NCBI GenBank assembly: GCA_020853635.1 | Contig: JADYYN010000013.1 | Coordinates: 31,129 to 95,128 of the forward strand | DNA from: Gemmatimonadaceae bacterium | GTDB lineage: Bacteria > Gemmatimonadota > Gemmatimonadetes > Gemmatimonadales > Gemmatimonadaceae | Direction: 5' to 3' | DNA: 64,000 nucleotides | In this document: piece after piece, positions 54,860-64,000 of the stretch | Layout of the letters: every line of letters begins with the position of its first letter | Numbering within the stretch: position 1 is the stretch's first letter | Notes under the pieces: generated by a model | Database searches by the model: none | Seen by the model: only the letters and a program-made list of their open reading frames with translations | What the model was told of the DNA's origin: nothing | Translations under genes and position numbers: made by a program

Positions 54860-57800
54860 GTGACGCTTCGTCGTCTGTGTTCCGTCGTCGCACTCTTCAT
54901 TGGTGTCATCGCCCTCGGCGCCAGCCCGCGCATCGCTGCCGCGCAGGACGGCGCGGATATCATCCGCGGCCGGGTCCTTGGGCCTGACAGTCAGCCCGTC
55001 AACGGCGTCATAGTCACGGCGACCTCGGTCAGCGGTAACGTCTCCCGCCGCGCGCGCACTGGGCGCGATGGTCGATTCACCATCGCGTTCCCGGGTGGCG
55101 ACGGCGACTACTTCGTGAGCTATCAGGCCATCGGCTACGCGCCGCGCCGCTTCCAGGTGAAGCGCACCGCCGACCAGGACATCCTCGTGGCCGATGCGCG
55201 CCTCACCATCGCCGCGCAGACCCTCGACACGGTGCAGATCACCGGCGGCGATCGCGCCCGCGTGAACCGAAACGACAACCCGCAGGACATCTCCGGCACC
55301 GAACGCGCGGTGAACACCAGCGCACTCTCGGCCGAACAGCAGGGCGATCTCGCCGCGATGGCGGCTTCCTTGCCCGGTGTGCAGTTCATCCCGGGTGCCG
55401 ATGGCGACCCATCGGGCTTCTCGGTGCTCGGCCTCACGTCCGATCAGAACTCGACGACGCTCAACGGCCTCAACTCCGGCGCTACCAACCTGCCGCGCGA
55501 CGCGGCAGTGTCGAGCTCGCTGGTCACCACGCCGTACGATGTGTCACGCGGCGGATTCAGCGGTGGCCAGTTCAACGTGCGCAGCCGCTCGGGCTCCAAC
55601 TTCCTCACGCGCTCGTCGAGCCTGAACCTCGACGCCCCGGCGCTGCAGTGGACCGATCCCGCGGCGCGTGCACTCAATCAGGAGTACTCGAACCTCTCAC
55701 TCGGCGGCTCGATGAGCGGCCCGATGAAGTTCGACGAGTCGTTCTCTAACCTGTCGTTCCAGCTTGGCCGTCGCGGCAACGACCTCAACACGCTGCTCAA
55801 CACCAACGCGCTCGGTCTGCAGACCGCCGGCATCGCGCAGGACTCCGTGGCGCGCCTGCTCAACATCCTGAATGCGGCGCAGGTCCCCATCGCTGTTGGC
55901 GGTATCCCCAGCGCCCGCAACAACGACAACCTCATCGTGTTCGGCGCGCTCGACTGGGCGCCGCCGTCGTCGCTCACGGGTCAGGCGCTGAACGTCACGT
56001 TCAACGCGAACTTGTCACAGCAGGTCCCCGCAACGGCGCTCACGTCCGCGACGCCGGCCTACTCCGGCGAGCGCATCAACGCGAGCGGCGGCATCCAGAT
56101 GCGGCACACGAGCTTCATCGGGATCTTCCTCAGCGAGACCAACCTCGGCGCGAGTCTGTCGAGCCAGGACGCCGATCCGTACCTGTTCCTGCCGAGTGGT
56201 TCGGTGCTGGTGAACTCCACGTTCGCCGATGGCACGAACGGGGTGAGCAACATCGCGTTCGGCGGCAACCCCAACCTCAACACGCTCAACCACACCAACA
56301 ACATCGGGTTCAACAACCTGTTGTCGTGGTTCAGCGAGAACAATCGGCATCGTCTCAAGCTGACCACCGAGCTGCGGCGCGACGGCTATTCATCGTTGCA
56401 GAACGCGAACCTGCTCGGCACGTTCCGCTACAACTCCCTCGGAGACCTCGAGAACGGCATCCCCGCTTCGTTCTCCCGTTCACTCTCGCCGCGTCTGCGG
56501 TCGGCGTCGCAGTGGATCGCGGGCGCGTCGCTGGGTGATTCGTGGCGCGTGAACCCGAACTTGCAGCTGCAATACGGTGTGCGAGTGGACGGCAACAAGT
56601 TCGAGGACCGTCCGAACTTCAATCCGGTCGTGCTCTCGACGTTCGGCGTGCGCAACGATGAGCTGCCGAACCGCGTGCTGGTGAGCCCGCGCATGGGCTT
56701 CTCCTGGACGTATGGCGATGCACCGCAGATCCCGGGTTTCGAGGGCGCGGTGCGTGGGCCGCGCGCCGTGGTCCGCGGCGGTGTCGGACTCTTCCAGAAC
56801 GCGCCGCAGACGCGACTCACCGGCAACGCGCTCGACCTCACCGGGCTTCCGTCCGGCATCCAGAACCTCTCGTGCGCCGGTACCGCAGCTCCGGTGCCGG
56901 ACTGGGCGACCTACGGCAACGATCCGTCGCAGATCCCCGTGCTGTGCGCCGATGGCACCACTGGTACTGTCTTCTCCAACAGCACGCCGAACGTCTCGCT
57001 GTTCTCCACCGACTACAAGCCGCAGCGCTCACTGCGCTCCAACGTGCAGTGGAACGGGCCCGTCCTCGGGAACCGCTTCTCGGCCACGCTGGAGGTCACG
57101 TACTCGTACAACCAGAACCAGCAGAGCTCGATCGATCTCAACTTCAACGCCACCGAGCGCTTCTCGCTGCCCGAGGAAGACAGCCGACCGGTGTACGTGC
57201 AGACCACCAGCATCGTGCCGCTCAACGGCGCCATCGCCCCGGGTGACAATCGCATCTCCTCGCTGTTCAATCGCGTGACGCAGTCGGTCTCCGACCTCAA
57301 CGGCATGAGCCGTCAGGTGTCGCTGCGTCTCACGCCCACGCGTTTCAGCACGGGCTTCACGTACAGCGCGGCGTATGTCTATTCCAACAACCGCGAACAG
57401 ATCCGCGGCTTCCAGAACACCGGGGGTGATCCGCGCCTCGTGGAGTGGACGCGCAGCAGCTTCGATACCCGTCACCAGATCAGCTACAACCTCGGCTACA
57501 ACTTCTTCGACGCCGTGCGCGTGAACTGGTCGGGCAGCTTCCGCTCAGGGAATCCGTACACACCGGTGGTCTCCGGCGACGTGAACGGCGACGGTTACAA
57601 CAACGACCGCGCGTTCATCTTCGACCCGAACACCGCGACCGATCCGGCCGTGGCGGGCGCGATGCAGGCGTTGTTGAACAGCACCAGCGGCAGCGCGAAG
57701 GAGTGCCTGCGCGCGCAGATGGGCCGCATCGCCGGCCGCAACAGCTGCGAGGGCCCGTGGACGCAGTCGGCGGTGCTCTCGATGTCCTTCAATCCGCTCA

Positions 57801-58600
57801 AGTTCCGTCTGCCGCAGCGTGCCACGCTCTCGGTGAACATCGCCAACCCGCTCGCGGCTGCCGACATGCTCATCAATGGCGAGAACAACACCAAGGGCTG
57901 GGGCCAGGCCCGCACGCCGGATGCCGCGCTGCTCTACGTTCGCGGATTCAACCCGGCGACGCAGACCTTCCGATACGATGTGAATCAGCGCTTCGGCAAT
58001 ATCGACCCGCGACTCTCGGCCATCCGCGCCCCGGTCGCCGTGACCGTGCAGATGCGCTTCGACCTCGGGCCGACGCGTGAGCGGCAGTTGCTCATTCAGG
58101 CGCTCGACCGCGGCCGCACGACCACCGGCAGCAAGGCGCGTGAGCCGCAGCTGCGCGCGCAGTACGGCAACGCCGGGCTCCCGAACCCCATGGCCACCAT
58201 CCTGCGCCAGGCCGACACGCTCGACCTGCAGTCCGCGCAGGCCGACAGCCTGGCGACCATGAACCGCTGGTACCTCATCCGCCTCGATTCCATCTGGTCG
58301 CCGCTCACCAAGGAACTCGCGGCGCTGCCGGACAACTACAATCGCGAGCAGGTGTACGAGAAGTACACCAAGGCGCGTCAGGGCTCGGTGGACCTCCTCA
58401 TCAAGCTCGCCCCGCGCATGAACGCGCTCCTCTCGAAGGAACAGAAGCGCAAGCTTCCGGCCTTCATCGCCAGCTACCTCGATCTCCGCTATCTCGCGTC
58501 CATCCGGAACGGCACCGCCGGTACCGGGTTCGGTTTGCCGGGTGGATTCACGCCGGGCGCGATCGGTGGTGGCGGTGGTGCCGTCACCATCCGGAGATAG
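54860..58600 (+). CDS. Giant TonB-dependent receptor with CarboxypepD domain and helical C-terminal tail
   Basis: 1246 residues. Signal peptide (ASPRIAAAQ), carboxypeptidase-regulatory-like domain (about 33-118, IIRGRVLGPDSQPVNGVIVTAT), plug (about 140-250, QDISGTERAVNTSALSAEQQ and SSLVTTPYDVSRGGFSGGQFNVR), then the outer-membrane barrel to about residue 1075 (TVQMRFDLG). Unusually the protein continues for about 170 residues with a charged helical region (RQADTLDLQSAQADSLATM, then ALLSKEQKRKLPAFIASYLD) and a Gly-rich end, so there is no C-terminal aromatic barrel signal. The LSKEQKRKLP string recalls the LTxxQ motifs of CpxP/Spy proteins. Substrate unknown. GTG start. Confidence 0.88.
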   Translation: MTLRRLCSVVALFIGVIALGASPRIAAAQDGADIIRGRVLGPDSQPVNGVIVTATSVSGNVSRRARTGRDGRFTIAFPGGDGDYFVSYQAIGYAPRRFQVKRTADQDILVADARLTIAAQTLDTVQITGGDRARVNRNDNPQDISGTERAVNTSALSAEQQGDLAAMAASLPGVQFIPGADGDPSGFSVLGLTSDQNSTTLNGLNSGATNLPRDAAVSSSLVTTPYDVSRGGFSGGQFNVRSRSGSNFLTRSSSLNLDAPALQWTDPAARALNQEYSNLSLGGSMSGPMKFDESFSNLSFQLGRRGNDLNTLLNTNALGLQTAGIAQDSVARLLNILNAAQVPIAVGGIPSARNNDNLIVFGALDWAPPSSLTGQALNVTFNANLSQQVPATALTSATPAYSGERINASGGIQMRHTSFIGIFLSETNLGASLSSQDADPYLFLPSGSVLVNSTFADGTNGVSNIAFGGNPNLNTLNHTNNIGFNNLLSWFSENNRHRLKLTTELRRDGYSSLQNANLLGTFRYNSLGDLENGIPASFSRSLSPRLRSASQWIAGASLGDSWRVNPNLQLQYGVRVDGNKFEDRPNFNPVVLSTFGVRNDELPNRVLVSPRMGFSWTYGDAPQIPGFEGAVRGPRAVVRGGVGLFQNAPQTRLTGNALDLTGLPSGIQNLSCAGTAAPVPDWATYGNDPSQIPVLCADGTTGTVFSNSTPNVSLFSTDYKPQRSLRSNVQWNGPVLGNRFSATLEVTYSYNQNQQSSIDLNFNATERFSLPEEDSRPVYVQTTSIVPLNGAIAPGDNRISSLFNRVTQSVSDLNGMSRQVSLRLTPTRFSTGFTYSAAYVYSNNREQIRGFQNTGGDPRLVEWTRSSFDTRHQISYNLGYNFFDAVRVNWSGSFRSGNPYTPVVSGDVNGDGYNNDRAFIFDPNTATDPAVAGAMQALLNSTSGSAKECLRAQMGRIAGRNSCEGPWTQSAVLSMSFNPLKFRLPQRATLSVNIANPLAAADMLINGENNTKGWGQARTPDAALLYVRGFNPATQTFRYDVNQRFGNIDPRLSAIRAPVAVTVQMRFDLGPTRERQLLIQALDRGRTTTGSKAREPQLRAQYGNAGLPNPMATILRQADTLDLQSAQADSLATMNRWYLIRLDSIWSPLTKELAALPDNYNREQVYEKYTKARQGSVDLLIKLAPRMNALLSKEQKRKLPAFIASYLDLRYLASIRNGTAGTGFGLPGGFTPGAIGGGGGAVTIRR

Positions 58601-58678
58601 TGCAGCCGCGGCATCCGCAGTACATGTGACATCGTTGCTCCAGTCCCGCTCTCCGTACGCCTTCTCTCAGGACCTCCG

Positions 58679-60118
58679 ATGATTCGTCATCTCCGTGCAT
58701 CGCTCCCGCTCGCCACGCTGCTCGCAGTAGTGGCGTTGCCGGTCGCCGCGCAATCCAAACTCCCGCCGGTGCGGCAACTCCCGAACCCCACGGCGCGCAC
58801 CACCGAACCGCTCTCCGCCGTCTCGGCCGCCGTGCCGCTTCCCGGTGGCAAGGTGCTCGTGAACGACGTGCTCCAGCGGCGCGTCGTCATGTTCGATTCG
58901 GCGCTGACCATGATGTCCGTCGTCGCCGACTCCACCAGCGCGACCGCGAACGCCTACGGTGCGCGTGGTGGTGGCCTGCTCGGTTATCATGGCGACTCGG
59001 CACTGTTCATCGACCCCGTCTCGCTCTCCATGATGGTCGTGAATCCGGCGGGCGAGCTCACCACCGTGCGCGCCGTGCCGCGCGCGGCCGAGATCAATCT
59101 CGTGGTCGGCGGTGCCGGCGGACGGTCCGGGTTCGGACCTGATGGCCGACTCTACTATCGCAGTCAGAACCGTCCGCGGCAGGCAGGGCGCGGCGCGCGG
59201 CCCACGGCGGGCAACTTCGTCATGCCCGAGCTGCCGGACTCCGCACCGATCCTCGCGGTCAACCTCTCCTCGCGAAAGGTCGATACCGTCGCGGCGGTGA
59301 AGATCCCCAAGATCGACATCAAGGTCTCGCAAGGCGTCGACGGGCAGATGAGCATCCAGACGCGCATGAATCCGCTGCCGATGCTCGACGATTGGGCCTT
59401 GCTCAGCGACGGCACCATCGCGGTGGTGCGCGGGCATGACTTCCACGTCGATTGGATCGCGCCGGACGGCAACGTCACCTCGTCGCCCAAGCTGCCGTTC
59501 GAGTGGCAGCGTCTGTCCGATGACGACAAGCAGATGGTCGTGGACAGCGCACGTGAAGCGATCGAGAAGCAACGCGCCGAAGCGCAGCGGCTCATGGACG
59601 GCGCGGGCGGACCTGCCGCGTTCATCCAGGGCGGCGGTGGCGAGCGCATGATGGTCGGTGCGTTCGGTGGAGGCGGGGGCGGCGGCGCTCCGCCGCAGCG
59701 TGGTCAGGGTGGTCAGGGTGGTCAAGGTGGCGGCGCGCAGGCGGCGCAGGGTGCCCAAGGTGCGCAGGGCGGCCAGCGTGGTGGTGGCCAGGGCGGCGGT
59801 CCCGGCGGCCCCGGCGGCGGCTTCCGCATCCCCAACGTGAACATGGTCCCCGCGAACGAACTGCCGGACTACCGTCCGCCGTTCGGCCAGCAGTCCGCGC
59901 TCGGCGATCTCGAGGGCAACCTCTGGGTGCGCACGACCGCCCCCGGCGAGAAGGGCGGCGTGTTGTACTACGTCATCGCGCGCAACAACGAGATCATCGA
60001 CCGCATCGAGCTGCCGCAGGGCCGCATCCTCGCGGGCTTCGGAAAGAACGGGCTGCTCTACACCGGTTTCCGTGACGCCGAGGGCAAGGCGTACCTCGAA
60101 GTCACGCGCTGGAAGTAG
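58679..60118 (+). CDS. Secreted beta-propeller-like protein with Gly/Gln-rich insert
   Basis: 479 residues. Signal peptide (LPVAAQSK). The body has repeated strands like LPGGKVLVNDVLQRRVVMFDS and LSDGTIAVVRGHDFHVDWI, reminiscent of an NHL/6-bladed propeller of the Gemmatimonas-type hypothetical proteins. Residues 318-383 are a Gly/Gln/Ala low-complexity insert (GGQGGQGG and AQGAQGAQGG units) that splits one blade. It follows the giant receptor by 78 bases on the same strand and may be a periplasmic partner. Function unknown. Confidence 0.8.
   Translation: MIRHLRASLPLATLLAVVALPVAAQSKLPPVRQLPNPTARTTEPLSAVSAAVPLPGGKVLVNDVLQRRVVMFDSALTMMSVVADSTSATANAYGARGGGLLGYHGDSALFIDPVSLSMMVVNPAGELTTVRAVPRAAEINLVVGGAGGRSGFGPDGRLYYRSQNRPRQAGRGARPTAGNFVMPELPDSAPILAVNLSSRKVDTVAAVKIPKIDIKVSQGVDGQMSIQTRMNPLPMLDDWALLSDGTIAVVRGHDFHVDWIAPDGNVTSSPKLPFEWQRLSDDDKQMVVDSAREAIEKQRAEAQRLMDGAGGPAAFIQGGGGERMMVGAFGGGGGGGAPPQRGQGGQGGQGGGAQAAQGAQGAQGGQRGGGQGGGPGGPGGGFRIPNVNMVPANELPDYRPPFGQQSALGDLEGNLWVRTTAPGEKGGVLYYVIARNNEIIDRIELPQGRILAGFGKNGLLYTGFRDAEGKAYLEVTRWK
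59698..59822 (+). repeat. Short tandem repeats encoding the Gly/Gln insert
   Basis: Near-exact GGTCAGGGT/GGTCAAGGT 9-mers, then GCGCAGGGT-type units and GGCGGC runs. In frame with the protein, so copy number changes by slippage would keep the reading frame. Confidence 0.75.
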
Positions 60119-60129
60119 TCGAACAACGG

Positions 60130-60191
60130 GCCAGAGCGAGGGCGTTGCGAGCGATCGCGGTGCCCTCGTTCTGGCATCTCTGACCTTTTTT
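60130..60191 (+). terminator. Rho-independent terminator of the secreted protein gene
   Basis: Arms GCCAGAGCGAGGGC (60130-60143) and GCCCTCGTTCTGGC (60162-60175), one G-T mismatch, followed by TTTTTT at 60186-60191. Confidence 0.7.
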
Positions 60192-60202
60192 GTCCCCTTC
60201 AC

Positions 60203-60232
60203 TTGTGCGTCCCCCAAGTTGCGGATTACACT
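60203..60232 (+). promoter_or_regulatory. Promoter of the feo operon
   Basis: TTGTGC (60203-60208), 18-base spacer, TACACT (60227-60232). The Fur box begins 14 bases downstream, where it would block RNA polymerase at the start site. Confidence 0.5.
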
Positions 60233-60246
60233 ACAGGTGTAGCCGT

Positions 60247-60261
60247 TGAGAACCATTCTCA
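60247..60261. promoter_or_regulatory. Fur box upstream of feoA
   Basis: TGAGAACCATTCTCA: a 7-1-7 palindrome very close to the Fur consensus TGATAATnATTATCA, with G/C in place of T/A at two symmetrical spots. Predicts repression of the operon by Fe-bound Fur. Confidence 0.75.
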
Positions 60262-60293
60262 TCGAAAGAACGCACGTCTCATCTTCAATAGAG

Positions 60294-60563
60294 ATGACCA
60301 CCCCCACTTCGCGCGAACTCCCGGTCTGCACCTGCCCCCTCGGCGACTCCGAGATGGGCAGTGAATCGACCGTCGTCGCGATCGAATGTGGGGAGAACGA
60401 GGCCTGCCGACTCCGCGCCCTCGGCCTCTATGAAGGGGCGCAGGTCTCAGTGGTCGGGAAGCGCCACTGCCTCCTCGTCGATGTGAACGGCACGCGCCTC
60501 GCGCTCGGTGCTGACCTCGCCGAAGGAATCACGGTCCGACCGCAGGGTCGCGCCGCGCACTGA
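60294..60563 (+). CDS. feoA: Ferrous iron transport protein A
   Basis: 89 residues, SH3-like fold: CPLGDSEMGSESTVVAIE then LRALGLYEGAQVSVVGK and a LALGADLAEGITVRP C-terminus. It is a cytoplasmic accessory to FeoB. ATG 60294 lies below the Fur box; the open frame above it reads through the operator and is rejected. The feoB start follows 2 bases after the stop. Confidence 0.95.
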   Translation: MTTPTSRELPVCTCPLGDSEMGSESTVVAIECGENEACRLRALGLYEGAQVSVVGKRHCLLVDVNGTRLALGADLAEGITVRPQGRAAH

Positions 60564-60564
60564 C

Positions 60565-62702
<2,138 letters not shown>

Positions 62703-62703
<1 letters not shown>

Positions 62704-62831
62704 TGACGACCGATACCATCGTCGCACTTGCGATCGTGGCGGCGGCGGTCGCGTTCCTTGTCCGGCGTGCGGTGCGGCAGGCGCGCGCGCGGAAGGCACA
62801 GGGTCCGGGCTGCGACAACTGCGGGCACTGA
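62703..62831 (+). CDS. FeoB-associated Cys-rich membrane peptide
   Basis: 42 residues: one transmembrane helix (about 6-21, IVALAIVAAAVAFLVR), a basic stretch and a CDNC end near the C-terminus. It matches the FeoB-associated Cys-rich small proteins that follow feoB in many genomes and may bind iron or a cluster. One-base overlap with feoB. Confidence 0.85.
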
Positions 62832-62851
62832 AGCACTGCGGGACCTGAACG

Positions 62852-62871
62852 GCGCGCCGTCAGCGGCGCGC
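62852..62871. terminator. Hairpin between the convergent feo operon and marR gene
   Basis: GCGCGCCG, loop TCAG, CGGCGCGC: 8-base arms, 20 bases below the feo operon stop and 8 bases below the marR stop. No U run on either strand. Confidence 0.5.
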
Positions 62872-62878
62872 GGGACGA

Positions 62879-63523
62879 TCATTCCGCGGCCCACCGATGC
62901 CATTGCGACTCGTCCGCGTCCGCGGGGTCGTGCTCAGAGCAGTCGAGTCGCAGGTCGCTCGCGGCAAGTGGCGCGTCGAGCAGCCGGCAACGATACGGTG
63001 CGGCGCGACGCTGTCGAGCGGCGCGCGGCGCGAAGAAGACGCAGGTCGGGCACATGCGGGCGGGGGGTGTCTCTCCACGCTCCCCGAGGGTGTACATGAC
63101 CTTGGCCAACGCCCGCAGAAGCGTCCCGCGTTCGTCGGCTGAGAGCGCGCGTACCGCGTCCTGAACGAAGGCCGGTCCGGATTCGAACTCCGTTGCTGCG
63201 CGGCGACCCTCGTCAGTGAGGTGCACCGTCGTCGCGCGGCCGTCTTGCAGGTCTCGCGCTCGGCGCACTAGGCCTTTCGCTTCCAGTGTTCCAACCGCGT
63301 CGCTCGCGGTCGGTAACGACACCGCGAGTGAGGCGGCGAGCGCGCTCGGCCGAAGCGGCCCGGTGCGGGCCGCCAGCAGTGCGAGGATACCCGCCTGTGT
63401 CGGTGAGAGGTTCCGTCCGCTGCCGGTGCGCCACGTGTCGGCGCGCAACGAAAGGCCGACGGTCGTGAGCCCGAAGGCGATCTGTCGGACCAGTGGGTCA
63501 GGGGTGTCGCGGCGGCTTGCCAT
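62879..63523 (-). CDS. MarR-family regulator with four-cysteine C-terminal tail
   Basis: 214 residues. Residues 1-150 are a MarR winged helix: helix-turn-helix LRPSALAASLAVSLPTASDAVGTLEAKGLV and wing RARDLQDGRATTVHLT. The C-terminal extension carries Cys158, Cys161 (MCPTC), Cys179 (YRC) and Cys195 (LDCSEH), enough for a Zn or Fe-S site, so it may sense metal, redox state or iron. ATG 63523 has TAGCTT 7 bases upstream; two near-palindromic sites overlap this promoter, pointing to autoregulation and control of the divergent gene. Convergent with the feo operon. Confidence 0.88.
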   Translation of the reverse strand: MASRRDTPDPLVRQIAFGLTTVGLSLRADTWRTGSGRNLSPTQAGILALLAARTGPLRPSALAASLAVSLPTASDAVGTLEAKGLVRRARDLQDGRATTVHLTDEGRRAATEFESGPAFVQDAVRALSADERGTLLRALAKVMYTLGERGETPPARMCPTCVFFAPRAARQRRAAPYRCRLLDAPLAASDLRLDCSEHDPADADESQWHRWAAE

Positions 63524-63530
63524 TGACGGA

Positions 63531-63536
63531 AAGCTA
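63531..63536 (-). promoter_or_regulatory. -10 candidate, leaderless marR gene
   Basis: TAGCTT on the minus strand, 7 bases before ATG 63523, overlapping the first near-palindrome. Confidence 0.4.
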
Positions 63537-63576
63537 AGGACTCCTTACTGTATCACCAAGTACTTAGGAGTCCTAA
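63535..63576. promoter_or_regulatory. Pair of near-palindromic operator candidates
   Basis: TAAGGACTCCTTA (63535-63547) and TTAGGAGTCCTAA (63564-63576), each palindromic but for the centre base, with centres 29 bases apart. They fill the divergent promoter region and are the likely binding sites of the neighbouring MarR protein. Confidence 0.6.
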
Positions 63577-63596
63577 TCATCTCTCAGGAGCGACCC

Positions 63597-64000
63597 ATGC
63601 CCCACCTGTCCGCCAAGGTCCTCGTCACCGCAACGGCGTTGCTGCTGGCTGGCGGTACCGTAGGCATCATCCACGCCCGCCAGTCCCGGGATGGCATCAC
63701 CTCGGCCGCCAACGATGCGCGTAGTACCTCCGGAGTCACGCGTCTGGAGTCGTTCGATCTCGTATGGACCAACGTCGAGCGTCGCGGGACACACCTAGTG
63801 TTCACGGAACGGGTGGCGAGTGCCGCGGGTGCGGTGCGCCCTACTCGCGGCGGTGGGCTCGCCGGCAGTTCCGTGTTCAGCTACGTGTGGCCCGTGAGCC
63901 TCGACCCTTCCGCCGTCGGCTTCGAAGGGAAGTCGGGCATCCTCGCGCTGGCCGCCACCGCGCATCCGGACTTTGACGACACGCCGAAGTACGACGAGAA
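63597..64000 (+). CDS. Secreted protein of unknown function (partial, 3' end outside window)
   Basis: 134 visible residues from ATG 63597 with ribosome site CAGGAG. A signal peptide or anchor (LVTATALLLAGGTVGIIHAR) leads into a beta-rich domain (FDLVWTNVERRGTHLVFTERV, VFSYVWPVSLDPSAVGF). No motif recognised. Divergent from the four-cysteine MarR gene and probably under its control through the shared operators. Confidence 0.75.
   Translation, partial: MPHLSAKVLVTATALLLAGGTVGIIHARQSRDGITSAANDARSTSGVTRLESFDLVWTNVERRGTHLVFTERVASAAGAVRPTRGGGLAGSSVFSYVWPVSLDPSAVGFEGKSGILALAATAHPDFDDTPKYDE

Noticed and set aside
60246-60293. Upstream start for feoA
   Set aside because: It would read through the Fur operator and adds residues not found in FeoA.
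58667-60331. 554-codon minus-strand frame opposite the secreted propeller-like gene
   Set aside because: Low-complexity translation (runs of LTTLTTL), spans the terminator and Fur box; the plus-strand gene has a signal peptide and normal composition.

Overview
The window is 64 kb of GC-rich, densely packed bacterial chromosome. Gene content points to a diderm with an outer membrane: a TamA/TamB pair, an MsbA-like exporter next to a LpxL-type acyltransferase, a very large TonB-dependent receptor with a carboxypeptidase-regulatory domain, and a DUF5916/CBM9-like outer-membrane protein. Together with a primary-type sigma factor lacking region 1.1 and a HRDVSPGN-type Ser/Thr kinase, this best fits Gemmatimonadota. 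That placement is inferred from gene content; no rRNA or tRNA gene was found to confirm it. Many starts are GTG, and neighbours often overlap by 1, 4 or 8 bases (ATGA, GTGA, TGATG), so operons are long and translationally coupled.

Layout. 1-4.1 kb: end of an MFS exporter, then (minus strand) a molybdopterin oxidoreductase coupled to a MoxR-type AAA+ ATPase. 4.4-11.1 kb: a small Met/Thr/Asp-rich lipoprotein (+), then minus-strand glcD-glcE-glcF, a HAD-fold protein with altered catalytic residues, ygfZ, and upstream of glcD the sigma factor. 11.3-14.0 kb (minus): kinase, PduO-type cobalamin adenosyltransferase, aroB. 14.0-25.9 kb (+): a long operon of ferredoxin-NADP reductase-like protein, tamA, tamB, PAS histidine kinase, NtrC-like regulator without GAFTGA, zinc-ribbon protein and P1 peptidase. 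25.9-29.5 kb: DUF6941 protein (-), then EamA transporter, HAD phosphatase, CYTH protein, unknown protein, acpS (+). 29.6-32.2 kb: DUF5916 protein. 32.2-41.5 kb (minus): ruvB, queA, yajC-def, a palindromic repeat, and fmt-rsmB-rpe-tlpA-ybbR-tsaD-lgt. 41.7-44.8 kb: a DUF4143 ATPase (+) inserted between ruvB and ruvA, then ruvA, ruvC, yebC (-). 44.9-48.7 kb (minus): a putative barrel protein, a TPR/CsgG-like protein, a DnaB-core ATPase, an unknown protein. 48.8-54.5 kb (+): a 15-codon leader ORF, MsbA-like ABC transporter, LpxL-like acyltransferase, PLP enzyme, prfC. 54.5-60.1 kb: a second palindromic repeat, the giant TonB receptor with a helical tail, and a secreted protein with a Gly/Gln-rich insert. 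60.2-62.8 kb: Fur-box-controlled feoA-feoB and a FeoB-associated Cys-rich peptide. 62.9-64 kb: a MarR regulator with a four-cysteine tail, divergent from a secreted protein that runs off the window.

The most striking pattern runs across the window: at eleven starts a TATCTT-like -10 element lies only 6-8 bases (one case 7 bases below a terminator hairpin) upstream of the start codon, which predicts leaderless mRNAs. One of these drives the 15-codon leader ORF whose stop overlaps the ABC transporter start. Two extragenic near-palindromes with the same architecture but different sequence are the second structural novelty. No CRISPR array, transposase, prophage, rRNA or convincing tRNA was seen.
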